64,000 nt of DNA. Origin: CAYNYM01 sp049366815. Lineage in GTDB: Bacteria; Desulfobacterota; DSM-4660; Desulfatiglandales; HGW-15. Both the position numbers and the translations under genes were made by a program. Positions 53,689 to 61,628 of this stretch are shown here, piece after piece. The stretch lies in NCBI GenBank assembly GCA_049366815.1, contig JBMNCO010000181.1:1-64000 (forward strand), given 5' to 3'. The notes below the pieces were generated by a model, which was not told the origin of the DNA, searched no databases, and saw only the letters and a program-made list of their open reading frames with translations. Each line of letters starts with the position of its first letter. Within the stretch, counting starts at the first letter, position 1.

Positions 53689-53722
53689 CCCGGCGTTTTT
53701 AAAATCCAGCCGGGCTTTTTTT
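53689..53722 (+). terminator. Terminator-like hairpin upstream of gltA
   Basis: CCCGGC (53689-53694) pairs with GCCGGG (53709-53714), 14-base loop, then CTTTTTTT on the plus strand. No plus-strand gene is upstream. On the minus strand it would lie in the gltA leader. Confidence 0.45.
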
Positions 53723-53807
53723 CGTCATCGCTGCAGATTATGGATTCCATTATAGATCTCAGGTGTTGACACGCAATCTGAAATCTCTCGGAAAAGATTT
53801 CGGGGCT

Positions 53808-55046
53808 TCATAGGACCCGGATTACTGAAAAAAGAACCGGAACGATGACCATGATCATCAGGGCCGGCATAAACAGGAGGCGATAGCTCCTCATTAGGCT
53901 TGCGTGATAATAGTCCTTGGTGACGAGGAGGCAGAGATGGACCGGCGAGAGCATCATCCCCATATACCCGAAAGAATAGGCCAAGGCGGCATAGGAAAGA
54001 TAATCTAAAAGGGGCGCCGATGGGAACATGGGAATGATAAGCGGGAAGGAGGTGCCCACAAATCCAATTGCCAAACCCGTAATCAGCCCGGATATGAAGG
54101 GCATAATCATCACAACCAGGATGACGGGAATGTGGTAGGCCATGAGTTCGTTTCGGATCTGAAGCACGGCCCGCCCCTCAATCATGGTCTCTTTGAACAC
54201 CATGATGGCAAGAAGAAGGAACAACATGGGCAGGAGATTCTTGTCCAGGACGGCAGACCCGAACCGGCCGAATGAGACGCGATTAATCCGGCAGACCCAG
54301 ACCATGGCCACCGCAAGGCCGGGTATAATGGAAATCGTTCCCGGGACCGTGACCCTGAGGCCCAGGGCACCCAGGATGGCGTTGAGCAACGCCAGCCCCA
54401 GGATGACGAACACAACAACCAGGATCGGCATGATCTCCCACAGAAAGGTCCTGACGCCCCCCCATGAGAAACCTTCGCTGCCGGGGTTGTCCCGCTTTTT
54501 TATCGGTCTGATCAAAAAAAATGTCCCACTGAGCACTGAAAGAAGGGTCATGGGTGCCATGACGACCATATAGCGCCACGTTTCCACTCCCAGGAGGGCC
54601 ACGGCCAGCACCACGCCCGGATACAGCGGCCACCAGTATTCCCAGACATGGCGAAACCAGTAATTCAATACCGTCTTCTGTTCCTTCGAAACGGAATGGT
54701 TCGCAAGGGAGGACTCTACCATCGGGGCGGAGAAAAGGGCGCCCCCGGGCATGGGAAGCAGGCCGATCAAGGCTGTCATCACAGACCCTACCATACGGGC
54801 ATCCCGGGAAAGCCGGGCAAAACTCCCCACCAACCGGTCCATGTGACCGGTCTCCTTCATGATCCTGCTCATCACCAGGATGAGGGCGACAACAAGAAGC
54901 AGGCTGACGGTCTGCATTTGTCCGGCCGTGGACACAATAATGCCCAGCCATTGAACAGGTTGGAGACCCATCCATAGAGCGAGGATCAACGAGCCGACGA
55001 AAAGGGAAACACTCAGATGGAATCTCAATCGGTTGAGAAACAACAC
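53808..55046 (-). CDS. DUF401-family membrane permease
   Basis: The 412-residue protein has about ten predicted transmembrane helices (for example LLLVVALILVMSRIM and IPVILVVMIMPFISGLITGLAIG) and the conserved LLPMPGGALFSAPMVE segment near residue 100. DUF401 proteins belong to the ion transporter superfamily, thought to be carboxylate or citrate carriers. No substrate can be assigned. It is flanked by gltA downstream and pyk upstream on the same strand, which may suggest a carboxylate role, but that is inference. Confidence 0.85.
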   Translation of the reverse strand: MLFLNRLRFHLSVSLFVGSLILALWMGLQPVQWLGIIVSTAGQMQTVSLLLVVALILVMSRIMKETGHMDRLVGSFARLSRDARMVGSVMTALIGLLPMPGGALFSAPMVESSLANHSVSKEQKTVLNYWFRHVWEYWWPLYPGVVLAVALLGVETWRYMVVMAPMTLLSVLSGTFFLIRPIKKRDNPGSEGFSWGGVRTFLWEIMPILVVVFVILGLALLNAILGALGLRVTVPGTISIIPGLAVAMVWVCRINRVSFGRFGSAVLDKNLLPMLFLLLAIMVFKETMIEGRAVLQIRNELMAYHIPVILVVMIMPFISGLITGLAIGFVGTSFPLIIPMFPSAPLLDYLSYAALAYSFGYMGMMLSPVHLCLLVTKDYYHASLMRSYRLLFMPALMIMVIVPVLFSVIRVL

Positions 55047-55106
55047 CAGGGCGAACAGGACAAGGATTTTAAGGATAGCCGGAATGCTCTTGATCCTCCT
55101 TTGGGG

Positions 55107-56510
55107 CTAAAGCCGTTTTACCCTCACCATGTTGGTCGTCCCCGCGACCCACACAGGGTGGCCGGAGGTGATGACAACCAGATCGCCTTCAGATACCCGG
55201 CCGGTATCCAGGGCCGTGCGGGCGGCATCATCGATCATCTCATCCGTATCGTGGCCGGCTGCCATAAACCGGGGCACACAGCCCCAACAGAGGGCAAGCC
55301 GACGGATGGTCGAGGGATCGGGACAGAGGGCTATGACGACCCTCCCCGGTCTGTAATGGGAAATATGCCAAGCGGTCCGGCCTGACCGGGTGGGCGCCAG
55401 GATCGCAGCAGCCCCCAGGTGCTCGGCCAAGACGCAGGAGGCGTGGGCCACGGTCTCCGGGACTGTTTGCCGGGGAATCATCTCAAGGAACCTGCCATGG
55501 GGGAAATGGGCTTCTGCACTCTTCACGATACGTGCCATGAAACGCACGGCCTCTACGGGATAGGAACCACTGGCCGTCTCTTCGGAGAGCATGACAGCGT
55601 CTGTTCCGTCCATAACGGCATTGGCCACATCTGCGGCCTCTGCGCGGGTGGGACGGGGGGAATCCACCATGGACCGCAACATCTGGGTGGCGGTGATGAC
55701 CGGTTTGCCGGCAAGATTCGCCTTTTTGATGATCATCTTTTGGATCCCAGGGACCCGTTCCAGAGGGATCTCGACGCCGAGGTCCCCCCTGGCCACCATG
55801 AGACCATCGGAACGCTCGATGATATCATCGATATGCTGGATGGCCTCGTGTTTTTCGATCTTTGCAATGATGGGGATGTCCTTGCCCCTGGCGGCGATGA
55901 AAGACTTCGCATTGAGGATGTCCTCCGCGCTTCTTACAAACGAAAGGGCCACGTAATCCACATCATTTTCAAGGCCGAAACCAAGATCCGAGAGATCCTT
56001 GTCCGTGAGGGAAGGGGTCTCGATCGTTCCGTCCGGCAGATTGATACCCTTCCTGGAAGTGAGAATCCCGCCGATTATGACCTCGCAGTGGATATCCTTT
56101 TCACGAATCTCCCGGACCACGACCTCCATGAATCCGTCGGACAGGAGCAGCCTGTCGCCTGGTCTGACCTCGTGAGGCAGGTCAGCGTAGGAGACGGACA
56201 CCCTCTCCCGTGAGCCTTGCACCGGGTCTCCCGTCAGGACGAATGACTGGCCTGGTTCGAGCCTGATGCCCGGATCCGGGATCAGCCCCACCCGAATCTT
56301 AGGCCCCCCGAGGTCCTGAAGGATGGCCACCGGTCGGTTCCGCGCTTGGGAGATGTCGCGGATGGTCCGGATACTTTCTTGATGTGATTGATGATTCCCA
56401 TGGGAAAAGTTGAGCCGGGCCACACTCATCCCCGCATCCACCAGTTCCCGAATAATCTCCGGCGAATTACTGCTGGGCCCGATCGTGCAGACAATCCTTG
56501 TCATGGTCAT
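55107..56510 (-). CDS. pyk: Pyruvate kinase
   Basis: The 467-residue enzyme makes ATP and pyruvate from phosphoenolpyruvate. The phosphate-binding segment VARLNFSHGNH, the catalytic Lys region IIAKIEKHEA, the magnesium-binding MVARGDLGVEIP and MLSEETASGSYP, and a C-terminal allosteric domain are present. ATG 56510 has GGGAGA 7 bases upstream; upstream ATGs at 56516 and 56537 are less well spaced. It lies 60 bases upstream of the DUF401 gene on the same strand. Confidence 0.97.
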   Translation of the reverse strand: MTMTRIVCTIGPSSNSPEIIRELVDAGMSVARLNFSHGNHQSHQESIRTIRDISQARNRPVAILQDLGGPKIRVGLIPDPGIRLEPGQSFVLTGDPVQGSRERVSVSYADLPHEVRPGDRLLLSDGFMEVVVREIREKDIHCEVIIGGILTSRKGINLPDGTIETPSLTDKDLSDLGFGLENDVDYVALSFVRSAEDILNAKSFIAARGKDIPIIAKIEKHEAIQHIDDIIERSDGLMVARGDLGVEIPLERVPGIQKMIIKKANLAGKPVITATQMLRSMVDSPRPTRAEAADVANAVMDGTDAVMLSEETASGSYPVEAVRFMARIVKSAEAHFPHGRFLEMIPRQTVPETVAHASCVLAEHLGAAAILAPTRSGRTAWHISHYRPGRVVIALCPDPSTIRRLALCWGCVPRFMAAGHDTDEMIDDAARTALDTGRVSEGDLVVITSGHPVWVAGTTNMVRVKRL

Positions 56511-56842
56511 TGGCATTCTCCCGGCCATATTGCGCAATTTTTATCGTGCAAGGTGTAGGCGAACCTGTCACGGGACACCATATAATCATATATCTGAATA
56601 CTCGATGATTAATCAACGGATTTGTATTTTAGGATGATTACAAAACGGCGAATTTTAAGTTGAGGATTATACCGAAATAGCGCAGAGCAGGGGCCGGGAT
56701 TTTCTCGGAGCGGGCGTATTTCGGCCCTGAGTCAGGATAGATGAAGGGGCAAAATCCCGCAGCGACCGGAGCCATGGACGGCGGAGGGAGCGCAGCGGAG
56801 AGAACATCCCGGGCACTGCTTGGAGCGGGAAATGACACAGTA
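56511..56842. other. Intergenic region holding repeat copy C
   Basis: The 332 bases between pyk and the protease gene are mostly repeat copy C (separate entry). No gene. Confidence 0.55.
56630..56836 (+). repeat. MITE-like interspersed repeat, copy C
   Basis: About 205 bases that align at roughly 85-90% by eye with the reverse complement of copy A (11544-11839) across the core, including the shared run GGGATTTTCTCGGAGCGGGC and CTGCTTGGAGCG. Flanking direct repeats of copy A are not evident here. Its right edge abuts the 3' end of the protease gene. Boundaries are approximate. Confidence 0.6.
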
Positions 56843-57829
56843 TTACTGTTGCGGCAGATTAAAGGACCTGTTCAGATCGATGAGGTCCTGACTGTAGCCC
56901 GGGGCAAAATGCTTCCCGTGCACGAGGAGATAAACGGTCGTTCCCTCCCTCCAGGCCCGATCGCAGAGTAGGGTCTTTCCATTTTTGAAAAAGACGATTC
57001 CTGGAGAAACGTGCCCCCCCTGTATATCATCCCCATGAGAGGGTCCGCAGCCTTCAAATGCACCGGCTTGGTCGCGTTTTTCCGGGTTCTGAGGGGTGAT
57101 CCGCAATTCAATCATGGCCCTTTCACTGACTACGGCTTCCAGCCTTGTCTCCGGCCTCCTGAGCGCAGAAAGGGCCAGGCGGGCGGGGCGCAAGGCCTTG
57201 AGGGCATTGACGGACAACGCGAAATTGAGATCTGATGCCATATCCAGATAGGCCGTGGAAATCCCCATGACCCGGCCGCATGTATTCAGGACCGGGCCTC
57301 CGCTGCACCCCGGAAGGACAGGAGCTGTCATCTGTAGGACCTGCATACCTCCCGTTTCCCTCAAGCGGCTCACCTCACCCATTGAAATCGCCCCCGGAAA
57401 ATTTATGGGATGACCCAGGCAAACGACCTGTTCCCCTGCGGAAGGGACAGGGGATTCCGCCTTGAGGAGGAAGGGGGTATCCTGGAAGGATGTCTTGGCC
57501 ACTACGACGTCAAGACGGGGGTTGGCTTCTGAGATATAGAGGATTTCCCCTTCTTTCCCTGACGGGGTCCTGACCGAGGCGCGGCTGCAGCCGCATAAGA
57601 CATGGCGGCTGGTCACCAGATCCCCTTTGGGGCTGATGAAAAAGCCGCTCCCCCGGCCAATGGGGTGGTCTTCACGATCGCGGGCCACAATCATCACAAC
57701 AGCAGGTCCGCACCTTTCGGCGATTTTGGAGATGGAAAGCCCCGCAACGGCCTGATGGACAAAAAGGATATTTGCAAAGAAAAGGAAAAGGATATTTGGA
57801 ACCGTCCTGGCCATTCGAAAACCCGGCAA
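56843..57829 (-). CDS. Exported trypsin-like serine protease (S1C-like)
   Basis: The 328-residue protein has a signal peptide (ILFLFFANILFVHQAVA, residues about 13-29) and a chymotrypsin fold with the triad His in TSRHVL near 75, Asp in RLDVVV near 105, and Ser in GCSGGPV near 177. It lacks the PDZ domain of DegP/HtrA. The C-terminal half has no recognised domain. The protein is expected in the periplasm. Repeat copy C ends 6 bases past its stop codon. Confidence 0.88.
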   Translation of the reverse strand: MPGFRMARTVPNILFLFFANILFVHQAVAGLSISKIAERCGPAVVMIVARDREDHPIGRGSGFFISPKGDLVTSRHVLCGCSRASVRTPSGKEGEILYISEANPRLDVVVAKTSFQDTPFLLKAESPVPSAGEQVVCLGHPINFPGAISMGEVSRLRETGGMQVLQMTAPVLPGCSGGPVLNTCGRVMGISTAYLDMASDLNFALSVNALKALRPARLALSALRRPETRLEAVVSERAMIELRITPQNPEKRDQAGAFEGCGPSHGDDIQGGHVSPGIVFFKNGKTLLCDRAWREGTTVYLLVHGKHFAPGYSQDLIDLNRSFNLPQQ

Positions 57830-58031
57830 AAAACCATCTGTTTTTTATGCAGCGTTGGGGTTGCCCCCGCCACTTCTCAATGCAACAGGTCTTCTTCACA
57901 TCGAGGTTACGGCACAAGGAGCGGAAAGGAGAGGCCACTCCGGCAAAGTCCCATATCTCACAAGACCTGTGGTCCCAGGCAAATGTCCTTGATTAACCAC
58001 GTGGTTCCTGTTATCCCTGCCTTACAGAATC

Positions 58032-58328
58032 ATGAAGAAAGGACCACAGATGGAAATGGACATCAGACTTCTTCTGACGGTATTCGGTACCGTATTCCTT
58101 GCCGAGATTGCGGACAAGACCCAACTGGCGACACTTCTCTATGCCTCCAATGCGCCTCAAAGCAAACTGACCGTATTTCTCGGGTCGAGCCTTGCTCTGG
58201 TATTGGCCTCCGCCGTCGCTGTGCTGGCCGGTTCCGCCCTGGCCCATATCGCGGCCGAAAAGTATATCTCCTGGCTGGCCGGAGCGGGATTTATCATTGT
58301 GGGTATCTTTACACTTTTCAGGGGCTAG
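58032..58328 (+). CDS. Half-size GDT1/UPF0016-family cation transporter
   Basis: The 98-residue protein has three predicted membrane helices and one copy of the family signature E-x-x-D-K-T/S (LAEIADKTQLAT, near residue 25). The full family (manganese/calcium exchangers, 180-220 residues) has two repeats; this is a half-size version that would have to dimerise, as in some bacteria. The next gene starts 6 bases after its stop. A start at ATG 58032 or ATG 58050 are both plausible. Confidence 0.85.
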   Translation: MKKGPQMEMDIRLLLTVFGTVFLAEIADKTQLATLLYASNAPQSKLTVFLGSSLALVLASAVAVLAGSALAHIAAEKYISWLAGAGFIIVGIFTLFRG

Positions 58329-58334
58329 TTGGTG

Positions 58335-58541
58335 ATGTCACAGGCCGATGGATCGTCCAAAGACACTCACCTCATCTCCTGCAGAAACTGCAGGCACTAC
58401 TATATAACCTGGGACAAGAATTTCCCTTACGGGTGCCGGGCACTCAACTTCAAAAGTAAATCCATGCCGGCGGCCGCCGTCCGGGCGGCTTCAGGCATCC
58501 CCTGTCTCTCATTCGCCCGGAAAGAGATCAAACCGGACTGA
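58335..58541 (+). CDS. Small Cys-containing protein of unknown function
   Basis: A 68-residue product with a CRNCRHYYITWDKNFPYGC region (C17, C20, C35) and a further CLSF near the end; four Cys may bind zinc. I recognise no named family. It begins 6 bases after the GDT1-like gene's stop, so the two are probably coupled. An in-frame TTG at 58329 is an alternative start. Confidence 0.7.
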   Translation: MSQADGSSKDTHLISCRNCRHYYITWDKNFPYGCRALNFKSKSMPAAAVRAASGIPCLSFARKEIKPD

Positions 58542-58548
58542 GTCTCTA

Positions 58549-60966
58549 TCATGTCTTCAACCGCATCTGTTTCATTGCGAGCATGGCCTGGTTGCAAAGG
58601 GTCTTCATATAGTGCAGTTGATCACCCGTAAGGACCTTTCCCTTGCGGTCTCTGTCCGCGTAGATGAGACCCAGGGGTTTTTTGTTTACTTGGATCGGGT
58701 ACAGGACGAAGGCCCGGGCGGAAACAAGCCGCCGGTACCATTCGGGAAGACCGGCCTGAATACGGGAATCCTCGGCATCATCAATGCCCAAGTCCTTGCC
58801 CTGGCTGAGTGCGATGTTAAAGATATCCGGGGATCTTTGAATCTTGAAGGTGAATCCTTCGATGATCTTTTCAATGTTTTCACCGAAACCGAACCGTGCA
58901 TGGATGTGGGTGTGCCGGGGATCCGCCAGGCAGAGAAAAACGCGATGGAAGCCGAAACCCCGGTACATGGTCTCAAGGATCATGTTGAGCAACTGATTGA
59001 TTTCATAGTCTTCAAGAAGGGTGTTGGTGATCTCCTGGATACCGTTGATCAATATGGTCTTGGGATCTCTGCCCTCTGCTGGAGGGAGAACGCCTTCCAG
59101 AATTTCAAGGGCCACGCAGGCGTCAGGTTCCAGGGTCGCAGGTCCGTCTTCCGGCCCTCTCCCCTTTTTGACGGAAGCGGCATCATTCGCCCCGCCATAA
59201 CCCGCCAGACGTTTTAAAAACCGGCTTCTGGAGGGAATAATCTTCAATACGCCGGAATAGACCTGCACTTTCTCTCTGGCCGAGTCCAGAAGTCGGCAGA
59301 CCTGGTCCTCGGTCATGGGCACACTTTTTTCAAATCTTTTCAGCAGGCCCTTAATGGCCTTTTCTCTCGGCTCGCCCTCCGAGGTGCCTGCAATATGACA
59401 GAGTGAATTGGAAAAGGCGGAAAGATTACGAAGCATCTCATCTTCTGTCTTTGCCCGAGACACATTTCCGCGGGGCAGATCCTTCATACTCTTGACGATC
59501 TTTTCCGGAAATTTCCAGGCCCTCGCGATACCGCTGCCAAGCTCCTGGTAAGAGATGCCCAGGATCGCCCTCGAGGCACTCTCTTCGTCGATCTCCTTTT
59601 GCAGCATTCTCTTCTTGATCTGTTCATATTCTTCAGGAAAGTAAAAGATCACCAGATGCTTGCCCAGCCTGTGGAGCATGGCGCAGATGAAGGCCTCTTC
59701 AGTGATCTGAAGCCCCGTCTTTCTGGCCAGATCTTCGGCGATCATCCCGCTCATGAATGAGCCGATGGCCGCGTCCTTCAGCTCTGTGGACTGGGATTTG
59801 TTCTGCAGGTGTTCAAAGAGGAGGAGGCTTGACGCCGCAGTCCTGATCTGCTCAAAACCAAGGATGACCACAGCCCGGGAAACGGTGGTCACCCTTCCGG
59901 AAAATTGGCCGAAAAAGGCTGAATTGACCAGCTTCAAAAGCTTATTGGTCAGCGCATAATCCTTGATAATGGTATTGGCAAGCCCGGAGGCGGAGGTGAA
60001 ATTGAGGTTGCCGGCTGATGCCTTCCTGTTGATTTCCATGATGTAATGGGAAAAAGTTGGGAAATCGCTCTTGTGCCTCATCCTCCTCAGCAGGAAGTCC
60101 ATGGTGGCATTGGTATCAACGCCACTCGATTCCCCGTATGCAGGGCCGTCATCCCCGCCAAGGTATTCGTCCAAGGCCTTTTTCATCTGAATCGCATTAT
60201 CATACCGTGCATCCGGTTCCTTTTCGAGAGCCCTCAGAATAATTGAACGGAGCCTCTCGTCGATCGTTGCATTTGCATGGGAAGGCGCAGCAACGGCTTC
60301 GCTCACAGCTTCGTACACCACTGTATCGTCCTTGTCCCCACGGAGGGCGGGGCTTCCTACAAGCATCTCATAGAAGATGAGTCCCAGAGAAAAAAGGTCT
60401 GACGCGGAACCGATAGGATTTCCCGTGAAATGCTCGGGTGACATGGTGCGGGTTGTTCCTGAAGGATCCTTCTCTCCCTTCTTCTTTCCTTCGGTCATAA
60501 TGGAGATCCCGAAATCCATAATCCGGGGGTTGTCCTTCTTGCTGATCAGGATGTTGCTGGGGCTCAAGTTAAGGTGCAGTATCCCCTGCCGATGGGCGTA
60601 CGCCATGCCTTCCAGGACCTGCCGCATGATATGAACGGCGCGATGCACAGGCAAAGGCCCCTCACTGTTGATAAGATCACGAAGGGAACGGCCCTCCGCA
60701 TATTCAAATACAACATAGGGTCTTCCATTGCACTCGCCCACCTCATAGACCGGGATGATATTCGGATGCTGAAGCCGGCCGACGATTTTGTGCTCCTGGA
60801 TGTGGCGTCTCTGTCTGTCACCCTTTTCTGACAGATGGACGTGAAGTGTCTTGATCGCGACTTGTCTTTTCAGTTCGGGATCGACCGCGAGATAGACGGC
60901 GCCCCGCGACCCCCTACCAAGTTCTCTTATCGTATTGAATCGACTTATTTTTTCAGGGGTGATCAT
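58549..60966 (-). CDS. Pseudokinase-HDOD-GAF signalling protein
   Basis: The 805-residue protein starts with a Ser/Thr-kinase fold (residues about 10-260): GRGSRGAVY glycine loop, VAIK lysine, DFG (MDFGIS near 150). The catalytic loop reads HLNLSPSN near 136 where active kinases read HRDLKPEN, so the Asp base and Lys are lost and the domain is probably inactive. A HDOD domain follows (about 290-500, DFPTFSHYIMEINR to LGSGIARAWKFPEKIV), then a GAF-like domain (about 640-800). The order suggests a sensor or scaffold protein. Its ATG overlaps the stop of the HTH gene upstream (ATGA). Confidence 0.85.
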   Translation of the reverse strand: MITPEKISRFNTIRELGRGSRGAVYLAVDPELKRQVAIKTLHVHLSEKGDRQRRHIQEHKIVGRLQHPNIIPVYEVGECNGRPYVVFEYAEGRSLRDLINSEGPLPVHRAVHIMRQVLEGMAYAHRQGILHLNLSPSNILISKKDNPRIMDFGISIMTEGKKKGEKDPSGTTRTMSPEHFTGNPIGSASDLFSLGLIFYEMLVGSPALRGDKDDTVVYEAVSEAVAAPSHANATIDERLRSIILRALEKEPDARYDNAIQMKKALDEYLGGDDGPAYGESSGVDTNATMDFLLRRMRHKSDFPTFSHYIMEINRKASAGNLNFTSASGLANTIIKDYALTNKLLKLVNSAFFGQFSGRVTTVSRAVVILGFEQIRTAASSLLLFEHLQNKSQSTELKDAAIGSFMSGMIAEDLARKTGLQITEEAFICAMLHRLGKHLVIFYFPEEYEQIKKRMLQKEIDEESASRAILGISYQELGSGIARAWKFPEKIVKSMKDLPRGNVSRAKTEDEMLRNLSAFSNSLCHIAGTSEGEPREKAIKGLLKRFEKSVPMTEDQVCRLLDSAREKVQVYSGVLKIIPSRSRFLKRLAGYGGANDAASVKKGRGPEDGPATLEPDACVALEILEGVLPPAEGRDPKTILINGIQEITNTLLEDYEINQLLNMILETMYRGFGFHRVFLCLADPRHTHIHARFGFGENIEKIIEGFTFKIQRSPDIFNIALSQGKDLGIDDAEDSRIQAGLPEWYRRLVSARAFVLYPIQVNKKPLGLIYADRDRKGKVLTGDQLHYMKTLCNQAMLAMKQMRLKT

Positions 60967-61175
60967 CTGCTTCGGGATGCCCGCCTCCCCAATGCGATGT
61001 CCCGTCTTTTTCCGTCATCCCTGATCCAGGCCTTGAGGCTTTCCCTCTCAAAGCGCCATTTATTCAAAAGCTTCTTGCCGGGGATTTTTCCCTCCTTGGC
61101 AAGCTTGTAAAGGGATCGTTTTCCTATCTGCAACAGGTCGGCGGCCTCTTCAATGGTCAAAATCTCTCTTTCCAT
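60963..61175 (-). CDS. Excisionase-type HTH DNA-binding protein
   Basis: The 70-residue product is a MerR/excisionase-type helix-turn-helix (LTIEEAADLLQIGKRSLYKLAKEGKIPGKKLLNKWRF is the core; residues 6-42), with a basic tail. I placed the start at ATG 61175 (MEREIL), with CGAGGA 9 bases before; longer frames from 61238 or 61268 add unsupported residues. It overlaps the pseudokinase gene by 4 bases (ATGA) and probably regulates or partners with it. An anti-CRISPR or excisionase role is not indicated. Confidence 0.75.
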   Translation of the reverse strand: MEREILTIEEAADLLQIGKRSLYKLAKEGKIPGKKLLNKWRFERESLKAWIRDDGKRRDIALGRRASRSR

Positions 61176-61628
61176 AGGCGTAATCCTCGAACACATAACA
61201 AGGGTCTCGTACTCGTATGTCTTTGCATTATTTAGCATGTATCGTGCCAGATAACCGCCCTGTCGCATAATAGAGGCCTTCCTGACTCCCTACTGCCTCG
61301 AAGGCCCGGCATGGGCACAACCTGCAGGCGACTCCGGAAGAGAGACCAATAGATATGGTTTTTTCAATCAGAACGGCAACCGGCGGCACGGAGGGAGATC
61401 CGCATGGGACGCCGGGTTGCGGCCGACCCGGGGAATCATGAATGATCAAAACCTGACAGCATGTCGAAAGGTTGACGATCGGTGCGCACCCTGTGTGTTC
61501 CCGGCATGCAAGGGTTGCTTCATGTCTTTCCGGAATCGGTGGTGTCAGGGCATGTTTTTATCCAGGCCCTTTTGAATACGAGGCTTTTACTCGTTGACGC
61601 CCTGCCTCCCCGGGTCTATATTCTCCCC
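61176..61628. other. Divergent intergenic region before dinG
   Basis: The 453 bases between the HTH and dinG genes hold a hairpin (GGCCTTC with GAAGGCC, about 61273-61304) and a larger stem near 61376-61420 (GCAACCGGCG with CGCCGGGTTGC). No gene supported. Confidence 0.45.

Noticed and set aside
61376..61421. Possible cyclic-di-GMP (GEMM) riboswitch before dinG
   Set aside because: GGGACGC is present but the paired segment and tetraloop-receptor pattern of the riboswitch are not; a simple hairpin explains it better.
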